Origin: Thermodesulfovibrio sp.
GTDB taxonomy: Bacteria; Nitrospirota; Thermodesulfovibrionia; Thermodesulfovibrionales; JdFR-85
Reading direction: 5' to 3'
DNA length: 8,968 nt
Assembly (NCBI GenBank): GCA_027050975.1
Contig: JALUAR010000247.1
Coordinates: 1-8,968 of the forward strand
Below, piece after piece: positions 1-6,835 of the stretch. The notes beneath the pieces were generated by a model, which made no database searches, was not told the DNA's origin, and worked only from the letters and a program-made list of their open reading frames with translations. The translations under genes and the position numbers were made by a program. The number at the start of each line of letters is the position of its first letter. Within the stretch, counting starts at the first letter, position 1.

Positions 1-1667
1 TTGTCAAGATAACCATTAAAGAGAATGAGGTCACAGGCACCCTAAAAGACGGCACATTTTTTAAAACCTACGTTGTTCAGTACCCCGGCTTTGTTGATGA
101 ACTCCGTTCCAAGAAGATCAAGATAACAGTAAAGCCTCCGCCGGAGAGCCCATGGTATGTTAACTTCTTTTTCTCATGGGGGCCGATTCTTTTCTTTGTT
201 TTTATATGGATAATATTCATGAGGCAGATGCAGATGGGCGGAAACAAGGCCCTATCTTTTGGTAAGGCAAGGGTAAGACTTGTCTCGGACAAGAAGGGCA
301 AGGTTACCTTTAAGGATGTGGCAGGTATTGAAGAAGCAAAGGTAGAAGTTCAGGAGATAATAGATTATCTGAAGGACCCACAGAAGGTAACAAGGCTAGG
401 CGGAAAGATCCCCAAAGGTGTTCTCCTTGTTGGCCCTCCTGGTACTGGTAAGACCCTCCTGGCAAAGGCAATTGCCGGTGAGGCTGATGTGCCTTTCTTC
501 TCTATTTCCGGCTCGGAGTTTGTCGAGATGTTTGTAGGCGTTGGAGCATCAAGGGTAAGAGACCTGTTCGAGCAGGCTAAAAAGAATGCACCTTGCATTA
601 TTTTCATAGATGAGATTGACGCCGTTGGTCGTCATAGAGGAGCAGGGCTTGGCGGTGGCCATGACGAAAGAGAGCAGACCCTTAACCAGCTTCTTGTTGA
701 AATGGATGGCTTTGAGGGTAAAGAGGGGATAATTGTTGTGGCTGCCACAAACAGACCCGATGTGCTCGACCCTGCACTACTGAGACCAGGCAGGTTTGAC
801 CGCCAGATTATCGTGCCATCGCCTGATGTGAAAGGGCGTTTGGAGATTCTCAAGGTTCATACAAAGAATATACCCCTTGCGGATGATGTTGATCTTGAGG
901 TTATTGCAAGGTCAACCCCGGGGTTTTCAGGTGCTGATCTTGCCAATCTTGTAAATGAAGCTGCCCTTCTTGCCGCAAGAAGATCAAAGGAGCAGGTCGA
1001 GATGATTGACTTTGATGAGGCAAAGGACAAGGTACTTATGGGAGTGGAACGTAGAAGCATGATAATCAGCGATGAAGAGAAAAAGAACACCGCCTATCAT
1101 GAAGCAGGTCATACCCTTGTGGCAAAGCTTACTCCTGGCACGGATCCCATACATAAGGTGAGTATTATCCCCCGAGGCAGGGCCCTGGGTGTTACCCAGC
1201 AGCTACCTATTGATGACAGATATACATACTCCAAGGATTATCTGAAGAAGACCCTGAGGGTGCTAATGGGAGGCAGGATAGCAGAGGAACTGGCCCTGAA
1301 TCATATGACCACAGGAGCAGGCAATGACCTTGAGAGAGCCACAGAGCTTGCCAGAAAGATGGTCTGCGAGTGGGGAATGAGCGAAAAATTAGGGCCCCTT
1401 ACTTACGGCAAACGAGAAGAACACATCTTTCTTGGCCGTGAGATAGCAAAACACAAGGACTACAGTGAGAAGACCGCCGAGGAGATTGACGAGGAGGTAA
1501 GAAGGATTGTCACAGAGGCATACGAGGAGGCAAAGGCACTCCTTAAGGAGAACTACCATATCCTTGACAGGCTCGCAAATGAGCTGCTGAAGAAGGAAAC
1601 TCTCTCTGCAGAGGAGATTGATGCAATCATAGAGGAGTCCCGTAAGGAGAGGGCTGAGGAAGATTGA
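1..1667 (+). CDS. ftsH: ATP-dependent zinc metalloprotease FtsH (5'-partial)
   Basis: Membrane-anchored AAA+ protease that extracts and degrades misfolded membrane proteins and short-lived cytosolic proteins. The frame is open from base 3, so the start is off the left edge; about 555 residues are visible and the first transmembrane helix and start of the periplasmic domain are missing. Visible residues 1-50 are the end of the periplasmic domain, and about 52-73 are the second transmembrane segment, followed by the typical MRQMQ. The AAA domain follows: Walker A GPPGTGKT at about 144-151, pore loop FVG at about 177-179, Walker B IIFIDE at about 199-204, and the second region of homology with RPGRFDR arginine fingers near 264 and 267. 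The peptidase domain has the zinc motif HEAGH at about 366-370 and the third-ligand Asp in GAGNDLERA at about 442. The internal ATG at 219 is not the true start, because the residues before it belong to the family. The gene ends in a 4-base overlap with folP. Nothing looks broken. Confidence 0.97.
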   Translation, partial: VKITIKENEVTGTLKDGTFFKTYVVQYPGFVDELRSKKIKITVKPPPESPWYVNFFFSWGPILFFVFIWIIFMRQMQMGGNKALSFGKARVRLVSDKKGKVTFKDVAGIEEAKVEVQEIIDYLKDPQKVTRLGGKIPKGVLLVGPPGTGKTLLAKAIAGEADVPFFSISGSEFVEMFVGVGASRVRDLFEQAKKNAPCIIFIDEIDAVGRHRGAGLGGGHDEREQTLNQLLVEMDGFEGKEGIIVVAATNRPDVLDPALLRPGRFDRQIIVPSPDVKGRLEILKVHTKNIPLADDVDLEVIARSTPGFSGADLANLVNEAALLAARRSKEQVEMIDFDEAKDKVLMGVERRSMIISDEEKKNTAYHEAGHTLVAKLTPGTDPIHKVSIIPRGRALGVTQQLPIDDRYTYSKDYLKKTLRVLMGGRIAEELALNHMTTGAGNDLERATELARKMVCEWGMSEKLGPLTYGKREEHIFLGREIAKHKDYSEKTAEEIDEEVRRIVTEAYEEAKALLKENYHILDRLANELLKKETLSAEEIDAIIEESRKERAEED

Positions 1668-2506
1668 GGTTCGCTTTTAAAAAACATACCCTCGACTTTA
1701 CAGAAAAAACCTACATAATGGGCATCCTGAATGTCACCCCTGATTCTTTCTCTGATGGTGGTTTGTATCTTGACAGAAATGCAGCTGTTGATCGAGCCCT
1801 CCAGATGGTCGAGGAGGGTGCCGATATTATCGATGTTGGTGGTGAATCCACACGTCCCGGTGCTGAGCCTGTAAGCCTTGACGAGGAACTGAAGAGAACC
1901 ATCCCTATAATAGAGGCGATTGCGGATAAGGTAGATGTTCCCATCTCCATCGATACCTACAAGTCTGAAGTGGCAAAAAGGGCAATTGAGGCAGGAGCCT
2001 CGATTGTGAATGATATAAGCGGACTCAGGTTCGATCCCCAGATGGCCCCCCTTGTGGCTGAGTATGATGTTGGTGTTATTGTGATGCATATCAAGGGCAC
2101 ACCCCGTGATATGCAGAAAAATCCCGAGTATGAAGACCTTTTCGGTGAGATTATCGGCTATCTGAGAGAGAGTATGGCCCTGGCCAGAGCACACGGTGTG
2201 CCGGAAGAGAGGATTGTGATAGACCCTGGTATAGGTTTTGGTAAAAAGCCTGAGCACAATCTGCAGATTATAAATCAGCTTGAACGATTCAGGGTTCTTT
2301 CAAGACCGATACTGATGGGTGTGTCGAGGAAATCCTTCATCGGGTTGATACTGGACGGAGCACCGCCGTCTGAAAGGCTCGAAGGCACGGCTTCGGCAGT
2401 TGCCATCTCTGTGATGAAAGGGGCAAACATAGTGCGTGTGCATGACGTGAAGGAGATGGCAAAAGTGGTGAGGGTGGCTGATGCCATCAGAAGAGAGTGG
2501 ATTTGA
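1664..2506 (+). CDS. folP: Dihydropteroate synthase FolP
   Basis: Cytosolic TIM-barrel enzyme that condenses 6-hydroxymethyl-7,8-dihydropterin diphosphate with p-aminobenzoate to give dihydropteroate; the sulfonamide target. The 280 residues are a normal length. Conserved motifs in order: MGILNVTPDSFSDGG (19-33), GGESTRPGA (59-67), SIDTY with Asp97, NDISG (116-120), MHIKGTP (141-147), IDPGIGFGK (186-194), SRKSFIG with Lys223, and RVHDV near 258-262. The start is a TTG overlapping the ftsH stop (TTGA), with AAGGAG and GAGGA upstream; the next ATG (1718) begins inside the first beta strand and would remove it. The four-base overlap implies translational coupling to ftsH. The ftsH-folP order is familiar from many bacteria. 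The folP stop codon lies inside a predicted promoter -35 box for the downstream region. Confidence 0.96.
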   Translation: MRFAFKKHTLDFTEKTYIMGILNVTPDSFSDGGLYLDRNAAVDRALQMVEEGADIIDVGGESTRPGAEPVSLDEELKRTIPIIEAIADKVDVPISIDTYKSEVAKRAIEAGASIVNDISGLRFDPQMAPLVAEYDVGVIVMHIKGTPRDMQKNPEYEDLFGEIIGYLRESMALARAHGVPEERIVIDPGIGFGKKPEHNLQIINQLERFRVLSRPILMGVSRKSFIGLILDGAPPSERLEGTASAVAISVMKGANIVRVHDVKEMAKVVRVADAIRREWI

Positions 2507-2532
2507 CATTGCCGCTGCAGTTACTTTATAGT
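2503..2532 (+). promoter_or_regulatory. Sigma70-type promoter for the pheT leader
   Basis: A perfect TTGACA -35 box (2503-2508) is followed after 18 bases by TATAGT (2527-2532), one mismatch from the -10 consensus. It is the best promoter match noticed in the window. The -35 overlaps the folP stop codon (2504-2506). Initiation would be expected around 2538-2541, giving pheT its own transcript with a leader of about 305 bases. The call rests on sequence only. Confidence 0.6.
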
Positions 2533-2541
2533 TAACCGCTA

Positions 2542-2580
2542 ATGTTTTTCTTTCGTCATGTTTACAATCTATGTTGCTAA
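2542..2580 (+). CDS. Candidate Phe-rich leader peptide upstream of pheT
   Basis: A 12-codon ORF, MFFFRHVYNLCC, starts at ATG 2542 and ends with TAA at 2578-2580. Codons 2-4 are TTT TTC TTT, all Phe. It begins one to four bases after the start point expected from the promoter at 2503-2532, so it would be translated, if at all, from a leaderless or nearly leaderless mRNA; no Shine-Dalgarno sequence precedes it. Phe-rich leader peptides (pheM) control pheST in E. coli by attenuation, so the position before pheT is suggestive. Against it: three Phe codons can arise from any T-rich tract, the ORF is very short, and the downstream pairings are weak. Confidence 0.3.
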   Translation: MFFFRHVYNLCC

Positions 2581-2845
2581 ATCTGGATCAGGAAAGATAA
2601 CCCAGGTCATCAATGCCTGAATTGAGCAGTTTTTACGAAGTTCATTAGGTGGAAATGGTTCAGAACTTCATTAATGCAATAGGATTTAATTATTAATACA
2701 GTTTGTTGCAGTATTTAACTTAATATGTGAAGATTATAAAGGTTGTTGTAACTCACTGTCGGTATCGCTAAATGTAGTTCTTCTTTGCCTCTGTATTCTA
2801 AGAATGGATTATTCCTTGAAACCTAACACAGAGAGGTGGTAATTT
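2581..2845 (+). other. pheT 5' leader / intergenic region
   Basis: No protein gene is supported here. Short pairings that exclude each other occur just after the micro-ORF: CTGG (2583-2586) with CCAG (2602-2605), TCAGG (2588-2592) with CCTGA (2616-2620), and CAGG (2603-2606) with CCTG (2616-2619). A five-T run follows at 2630-2634. A second element is GAAGTTC (2637-2643) with GAACTTC (2663-2669), a 7-bp inverted repeat. Positions 2670-2745 are strongly AT-rich. The stems are only 4-7 bp, so a regulatory structure is possible but unproven. The region ends in the pheT ribosome-binding site AGGTGG (2834-2839). Confidence 0.4.
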
Positions 2846-4894
2846 ATGCTTGTTCCCTTACAATGGCTAAAGGAGTTTATTGATCCTGGAAAGACTCCAG
2901 ATGAGATATCTCACATACTCACAATGGTGGGGCTTGAGGTGGAGGGAGAGGAATCCACCGACGGAGAAGTTGTTTTTGAGGTCGGGATTACTCCCAACAG
3001 ACCTGACTGCCTGAGTCTCCTTGGGGTGGCAAGGGAGTTAAGGGCTGCTACCGGAGGGGAAATAAAGATTCCACCAAAAGAGGTGAAGGCAGAAACAAAA
3101 GAGGACTTCCGTGTGATAATAGACTCTCCGTTGTGCAGACGTTATGCAGGTAGAATCATAAGGGGAGTTAAAATCGGTCCTTCGCCGGAGTGGATGCAAA
3201 AGAGGCTGGATCTGGCAGGGCTCCGTCCGATAAACAATGTGGTTGATATTACCAATTATGTTCTTCTTGAGTTTGGTCATCCCCTTCATGCCTTTGACCT
3301 TGATACGCTAAGGGGTGGCACTATCAGGGTTGATGTTGCCGGAGCACCTACAAGATTCAGGACCCTTGACGGTGTTGAAAGGGAACTGCCTGAGGAGACC
3401 CTCCTTATATGGGACGGTGAAAGACCTGTAGCTGTGGCTGGTGTCATGGGTGGGCAGGAGACAGAGGTCACGGAGAAAACAGTTAATGTCTTTCTGGAGA
3501 GTGCCTACTTTAATCCCACCTCAATAAGAAGAACCTCTACCAGACTCGCCTTAAAAACCGAGGCATCTTACCGATTTGAACGGGGTACGGATATCGAAGG
3601 TCTTGTAGATGCCCTCGATAGAGCCACTTATCTGATCAAGGAGTTTTGTGGTGGAAAAGTGTCGGAGATGATAGATGTCTATCCGGACAGATTTACACCC
3701 ATGGAGATTCAACTGAGATACAAGAGGGTCGAGCGTCTGTTAGGAATAGGAATCGAGGCTGATAAAATCAGGGAAATCCTCCGGTCCCTTGGCTTTGAAA
3801 TAAAGGGTGAGACAGAGACCGGAATTACTGTAACGGTTCCCTCTTTCAGGGTAGATATTGAAAACGAAACCGATCTTATCGAAGAGGTGGCAAGGCATTA
3901 CGGATATGACAATATTCCCTCTACCCTTCCGAAGGCACCGATGGAGCTTGAGGGCTCCAATAGAATGGTTGAGCTGGAAACTGTCAGGGAAACAGTGCTT
4001 TCGTCAGGATTTCATGATGCCATAAATTACAGTTTTATGAATCCCCAGATACTGGATACGCTTACCATTCCGGAGGATGACGACAGAAGAAGATTGGTTG
4101 AACTGATCAATCCTCTCAGGAAGGAGGACTCTGTCTTAAGGACTTTCATTCTGCCCTCGCTCCTTAATAATCTGATTCATAACCTCAATCAGGGTGTAAG
4201 GGATATAAAGATCTTCGAGCTCGGCAGGGTCTTTCTAAAAAGAGAGGATGACCTTCCATATGAGCCTCTTCATCTTGGTCTGATCTATCTGTATACTCCA
4301 GGGCAGAGACTCTGGGAGGACAGGACCGATGTCTTTTACATAATGAAAGGAGTCCTTGAGAAGGTTATTCAGAGATTGAATAGAGAGGGATGTTCGCTAA
4401 GACCCACAAATGAGCCTTTCCTCCATCCTGGCAGATCTGCCGATATATACTTTGATGAAAGCAGGGTCGGATATGTAGGAGTGCTTTCCCCTGAGGTGAG
4501 AAAAAAGCTCGATCTTGAAGAGTTAAAAGAGGACATCGGGGTGCTGGAAATAGATCTTAACAGGGTTATGGAGGCAAGACAGAAGGAGATACGGTACAAA
4601 CCCATTCCAAGATTTCCCTACGTACGAAGGGATATCGCCCTGCTTATTGATAGATCCACACCTGCAGAAACGGTCCTGAATCTTATAAGAGATTATCAGT
4701 CAGACATTATAGAGGATGCCAGGGTCTTTGACCTTTACGAGGGTAAAAACATCCCTCCTGATAAGAAATCTCTTACCTTCTCAATAATCTACAGGGCTAC
4801 AGACCGGACCCTCACAGACGAAGAGGTTGAGACCGTCCATCAGGCCCTTGTGAAATATCTTTTGGATAAAACAGGTGGTGTACTAAGGGGATAG
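2846..4894 (+). CDS. pheT: Phenylalanyl-tRNA synthetase beta subunit, short form lacking the B2 domain
   Basis: Beta subunit of the (alpha-beta)2 class II synthetase that charges tRNA-Phe; beta carries the editing and tRNA-contacting modules. It has 682 residues against roughly 785-800 in typical bacterial PheT. The N-terminal B1 part (1-36) reads straight into the strand holding GITPNRPDC (47-55), which in E. coli PheT comes after an OB-fold (EMAP/tRNA-binding-like) B2 domain of about 110 residues; that domain is absent. The rest is complete: B3/B4 editing module with DITNYVLLEFGHPLHAFD (about 134-151), B5 with the acidic RVDIENETDLIEEVARHYGY stretch (about 335-354), catalytic-like B6/B7 (about 365-570), and C-terminal FDX-ACB domain B8 (about 586-680, RFPYVRRDIALL). 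ATG 2846 is preceded at six bases by AGGTGG. No pheS is adjacent, so the alpha subunit must be encoded elsewhere. The stop directly abuts the copZ stop on the other strand. Confidence 0.95.
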   Translation: MLVPLQWLKEFIDPGKTPDEISHILTMVGLEVEGEESTDGEVVFEVGITPNRPDCLSLLGVARELRAATGGEIKIPPKEVKAETKEDFRVIIDSPLCRRYAGRIIRGVKIGPSPEWMQKRLDLAGLRPINNVVDITNYVLLEFGHPLHAFDLDTLRGGTIRVDVAGAPTRFRTLDGVERELPEETLLIWDGERPVAVAGVMGGQETEVTEKTVNVFLESAYFNPTSIRRTSTRLALKTEASYRFERGTDIEGLVDALDRATYLIKEFCGGKVSEMIDVYPDRFTPMEIQLRYKRVERLLGIGIEADKIREILRSLGFEIKGETETGITVTVPSFRVDIENETDLIEEVARHYGYDNIPSTLPKAPMELEGSNRMVELETVRETVLSSGFHDAINYSFMNPQILDTLTIPEDDDRRRLVELINPLRKEDSVLRTFILPSLLNNLIHNLNQGVRDIKIFELGRVFLKREDDLPYEPLHLGLIYLYTPGQRLWEDRTDVFYIMKGVLEKVIQRLNREGCSLRPTNEPFLHPGRSADIYFDESRVGYVGVLSPEVRKKLDLEELKEDIGVLEIDLNRVMEARQKEIRYKPIPRFPYVRRDIALLIDRSTPAETVLNLIRDYQSDIIEDARVFDLYEGKNIPPDKKSLTFSIIYRATDRTLTDEEVETVHQALVKYLLDKTGGVLRG

Positions 4895-5098
4895 TCAGCC
4901 TGATACCTTATAACCGGCTCCCTCTATCGCCTTGACTATAGCCTCTCTGGATGTCTTTGATTCATCAAAACTAACAGTGGCGCTTCCTACGGAGACATCA
5001 GAGGAGTTGACCCCTTCAACTCCGTCTATTGCCTTTTTTACCCTCATTACACAATGCTGACAGCTCATTCCTTCAATCTTGATGGTCTCTTCTGCCAT
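4895..5098 (-). CDS. copZ: CopZ-like heavy-metal (copper) chaperone
   Basis: A 67-residue, single-domain HMA (ferredoxin-like fold) protein, the usual size for CopZ. The metal-binding motif GMSCQHC gives Cys13 and Cys16 in the first loop, and the C-terminal GAGYKV has the conserved Tyr63 near the metal site. Such proteins bind Cu(I) in the cytosol and hand it to P-type ATPases or regulators; GMSCQHCV closely resembles Bacillus CopZ. MerP-like specificity for another soft metal cannot be excluded. There is no signal peptide. A strong Shine-Dalgarno sequence (AGGAGG, 5105-5110) lies six bases before the ATG. The gene sits 16 bases after the lipid kinase and is probably last in the bioW-kinase-copZ unit. 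No copper ATPase or regulator is in the window. Its stop codon touches the pheT stop. Confidence 0.92.
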   Translation of the reverse strand: MAEETIKIEGMSCQHCVMRVKKAIDGVEGVNSSDVSVGSATVSFDESKTSREAIVKAIEGAGYKVSG

Positions 5099-5114
5099 TT
5101 CACTCCTCCTCGGT

Positions 5115-5975
5115 TCAGAATATAAGTTTTAATGCATGTTCTTTCAGGGTTATTTCTGCGGGAGTTTTCCCGAAATAATCACCGTCAATCTGGATGTGGG
5201 CCTCACCGGTGACTGAAATTTTCAAACCTTTTGTATATGTGATATTATCTAATTTTAACGAATTTCCTCTGATAATTCCAAGAACGGTTTTCAAGACATC
5301 AATTCTCCCTCGGCCGTGCATTATGAAGACACAAAGATGAGGTGCAGACATATCGGCATCGGGACAGACACTGAAGGGCCCCGCATATTTCCTGGCATTG
5401 CAGACAATTAGCCCATACCCTTCGTATTCCTTTTCATCGATTATAATCTTAAGCCTTTCGGGTGAGTAGTTCACCATTACCTGAAAACCGCTGATAATAT
5501 AGGCTCCTTTGCCGATGAGACGTTTGATTTTGCTGTTCACCTTATAGACAGCCTCTCCGTCAAAGCCGATACCTGCCATCAGGGCAAAATAGCGACTGTT
5601 GTTGATAAGCCCAAGATGGAGGTCCCTCGCTCTGCCAGAGAGCATTCTTTCCGTTGCCTTCTGTATATCTTCTGGTATTGAGAACTCCTTGGCCAGGACA
5701 TTGCTTGTACCAGTAGGGATGAAGGCAAGTGGAATATCAGAGCATGCTGTCGAGTTTATTACCTCATTAAACGTGCCGTCTCCTCCGACAACACCGATAA
5801 GAGCGGGTTTGTCTTTTATTAACTCCCGGGAAAATTCTTCAGCATCACCCCGTTTTTTTGTATAAAAAAGGGTAACCCTGTAGTTCTGCTCAAGGAGCTT
5901 TACAGCCCCTGCCATCTTCTTGTCGGAAAAAGAGCCAGATACAGGATTAATTATTAATGCTGCCAAGGGCTTCAT
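5115..5975 (-). CDS. YegS/DgkB/BmrU-family lipid kinase (diacylglycerol kinase catalytic domain)
   Basis: A 286-residue soluble lipid kinase of the DAGK_cat/NAD-kinase-like superfamily, which phosphorylates diacylglycerol or a related lipid at the inner membrane face. The N-terminal strand ALIINPVSG (6-14) is the typical family start. The nucleotide-binding motif GGDGTFNEV is at 64-72, PTGTSNVLAKEF at 87-98, GIGFDGEAV at 135-143, and the late IQIDGDYFG motif at about 261-269. The exact substrate (diacylglycerol, phosphatidylglycerol or another lipid) cannot be read from sequence. The ATG at 5975 lies 29 bases inside the end of bioW; an in-frame stop just upstream rules out a longer form. No Shine-Dalgarno sequence precedes it, but a perfect extended -10 box does (see 5984-5992), so it may be coupled to bioW or have its own leaderless transcript. 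Confidence 0.93.
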   Translation of the reverse strand: MKPLAALIINPVSGSFSDKKMAGAVKLLEQNYRVTLFYTKKRGDAEEFSRELIKDKPALIGVVGGDGTFNEVINSTACSDIPLAFIPTGTSNVLAKEFSIPEDIQKATERMLSGRARDLHLGLINNSRYFALMAGIGFDGEAVYKVNSKIKRLIGKGAYIISGFQVMVNYSPERLKIIIDEKEYEGYGLIVCNARKYAGPFSVCPDADMSAPHLCVFIMHGRGRIDVLKTVLGIIRGNSLKLDNITYTKGLKISVTGEAHIQIDGDYFGKTPAEITLKEHALKLIF

Positions 5976-6735
5976 CAGGACTGATTATACCATGAAAGGA
6001 GTTGATACGATGCACAAGTACTGGAGTTGTTTCAAGATATCGAGTCAAAGACTCTACATCCGTATCCTCTTTTACAAAAAAGACCCTTCCTCCACTCAGG
6101 CTTCCCGGTATTTTTATCTCCGGAATTCGGAGGTATCCCATGCTATGGCTGGCAACATAGCCTGTGGTATAGTTGGGGTCATCAGAAACACAAAGTTCAG
6201 CCACCACTTCTGGGGCATGGGCCACCTTTGAGGCAAGCACTATTGCCTCAAGAACGACAGTCCTGTTCAGACCATGTTCTTCCAGAACTCCGGTCAGGGC
6301 ACTCCTGGCATCATTGGTGATGCCGAGGCGAGTTGCCCTTACTCCTCTTCTCAGGTCATGTTCAAGACGTCTGCTACTGTGCTGTGTGAGGATTGATGCT
6401 CCCCTCATGGCTTCGGAGTCGTGTATCAACTCGGTTGCTGTTTTAATGGCCTTTTCTGAGATGTTCAGTCTCTTTAAAAAAATTTTAATAAAGTTCCATG
6501 CTTCTTCATTGCTTTTTAAATCTATTGTGTAAACCGGAAGCGACTCTATCAAAAGAGGAGCTTCATTGAGTTCCTCTATGGTTATCGTAATCTGAGACGG
6601 TTTGCCTCTGTCATGGTTGAGTGCCCTGCTAAGATAACTCTTTACGATCTTCTCTATATCTTCCTCGTTATAGAGCCCTTCGGCTCCCGAGATGTGTCTA
6701 TCTCCTTGAGATGCCCTCATCCGTATGCTCCACAT
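5947..6735 (-). CDS. bioW: 6-carboxyhexanoate--CoA ligase (pimeloyl-CoA synthetase) BioW
   Basis: Cytosolic enzyme that activates free pimelate with ATP and CoA to pimeloyl-CoA, AMP and PPi, the entry step of one biotin route. At 262 residues it matches the family length (about 250-260). Family motifs: SIRMRAS (3-9), HISGAEGL (14-21), RGKP (43-46), RGVRATR (130-136), then LASKVAHAPEVVAELC and SDDPNYTTGYVA (about 167-195), GYLRI (200-204) and GGRVFFV (215-221). Tyr189, Tyr201 and Arg203 align with residues I recall being tied to pimelate handling in B. subtilis BioW (Tyr199, Tyr211, Arg213). The ATG at 6735 keeps the conserved SIRMRAS strand; its Shine-Dalgarno is poor (AGGGG, 14 bases away). 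It is first in the minus-strand cluster and overlaps the kinase start by 29 bases. No other biotin gene is in the window. Confidence 0.95.
   Translation of the reverse strand: MWSIRMRASQGDRHISGAEGLYNEEDIEKIVKSYLSRALNHDRGKPSQITITIEELNEAPLLIESLPVYTIDLKSNEEAWNFIKIFLKRLNISEKAIKTATELIHDSEAMRGASILTQHSSRRLEHDLRRGVRATRLGITNDARSALTGVLEEHGLNRTVVLEAIVLASKVAHAPEVVAELCVSDDPNYTTGYVASHSMGYLRIPEIKIPGSLSGGRVFFVKEDTDVESLTRYLETTPVLVHRINSFHGIISPDEALGSINN
5984..5992 (-). promoter_or_regulatory. Extended -10 box ahead of the lipid kinase gene
   Basis: On the minus strand TGG-TATAAT, a perfect extended -10 (TGnTATAAT), ends eight bases before the kinase ATG. No clear -35 is present, as is common for extended -10 promoters. 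It lies inside the bioW coding end. Initiation here would start the mRNA at or within a couple of bases of the ATG, which has no Shine-Dalgarno sequence. Confidence 0.4.
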
Positions 6736-6799
6736 AATCTTTATTTTAACCCCTGAGGTGAAGGAGAAGCCAGTTTTTAATGAATCTCCGGAATTGATA

Positions 6800-6816
6800 G
6801 TTGATGACTTGTCAAC
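6800..6816. promoter_or_regulatory. CRP/FNR-like palindrome, candidate hcp activator site
   Basis: GTTGATGACTTGTCAAC has perfect five-base arms, GTTGA and TCAAC, around seven bases. The TTGA...TCAA arms resemble FNR/CRP-family half-sites, although the spacing is one base longer than the FNR consensus TTGAT-N4-ATCAA. Its centre (6808) lies about 40 bases before the start point expected from the TATTAT box at 6836-6841, the class II activator position. HcpR, a CRP/FNR-family regulator, controls hcp in many anaerobes. The assignment is an inference. Confidence 0.4.
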
Positions 6817-6835
6817 CAGGTAGTGGGCATTTCCT

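Noticed and set aside
219..221. ATG as the ftsH start
   Set aside because: The frame is open to the left edge and the preceding residues form the FtsH periplasmic end and second transmembrane helix.
1553..2257. 234-residue open frame on the minus strand
   Set aside because: It lies antisense across folP and the end of ftsH, both clearly real. The translation shows no domain and looks like a codon-bias shadow.
2517..2553. folP terminator: GCAGTTA (2517-2523) with TAACCGC (2533-2539) followed by a T-rich tract
   Set aside because: The stem has an A-C mismatch and a nine-base loop. The same bases form the better supported promoter -10 box and the start of the Phe micro-ORF.
2810..2845. T-box riboswitch before pheT, suggested by AGGTGGTA
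   Set aside because: Only the GGTGGTA fragment matches the T-box sequence. There is no CCGCG continuation, recognisable specifier stem or strong terminator, and the bases serve as the ribosome-binding site.
5920..6231. 103-residue plus-strand frame, with further frames to 6532
   Set aside because: They lie opposite bioW, which has unmistakable family motifs; the translations show no recognisable domain.
6810..6815. TTGACA on the minus strand as a bioW -35 box
   Set aside because: No -10-like hexamer lies at 16-18 bases. The bases are better explained as one arm of the palindrome at 6800-6816.
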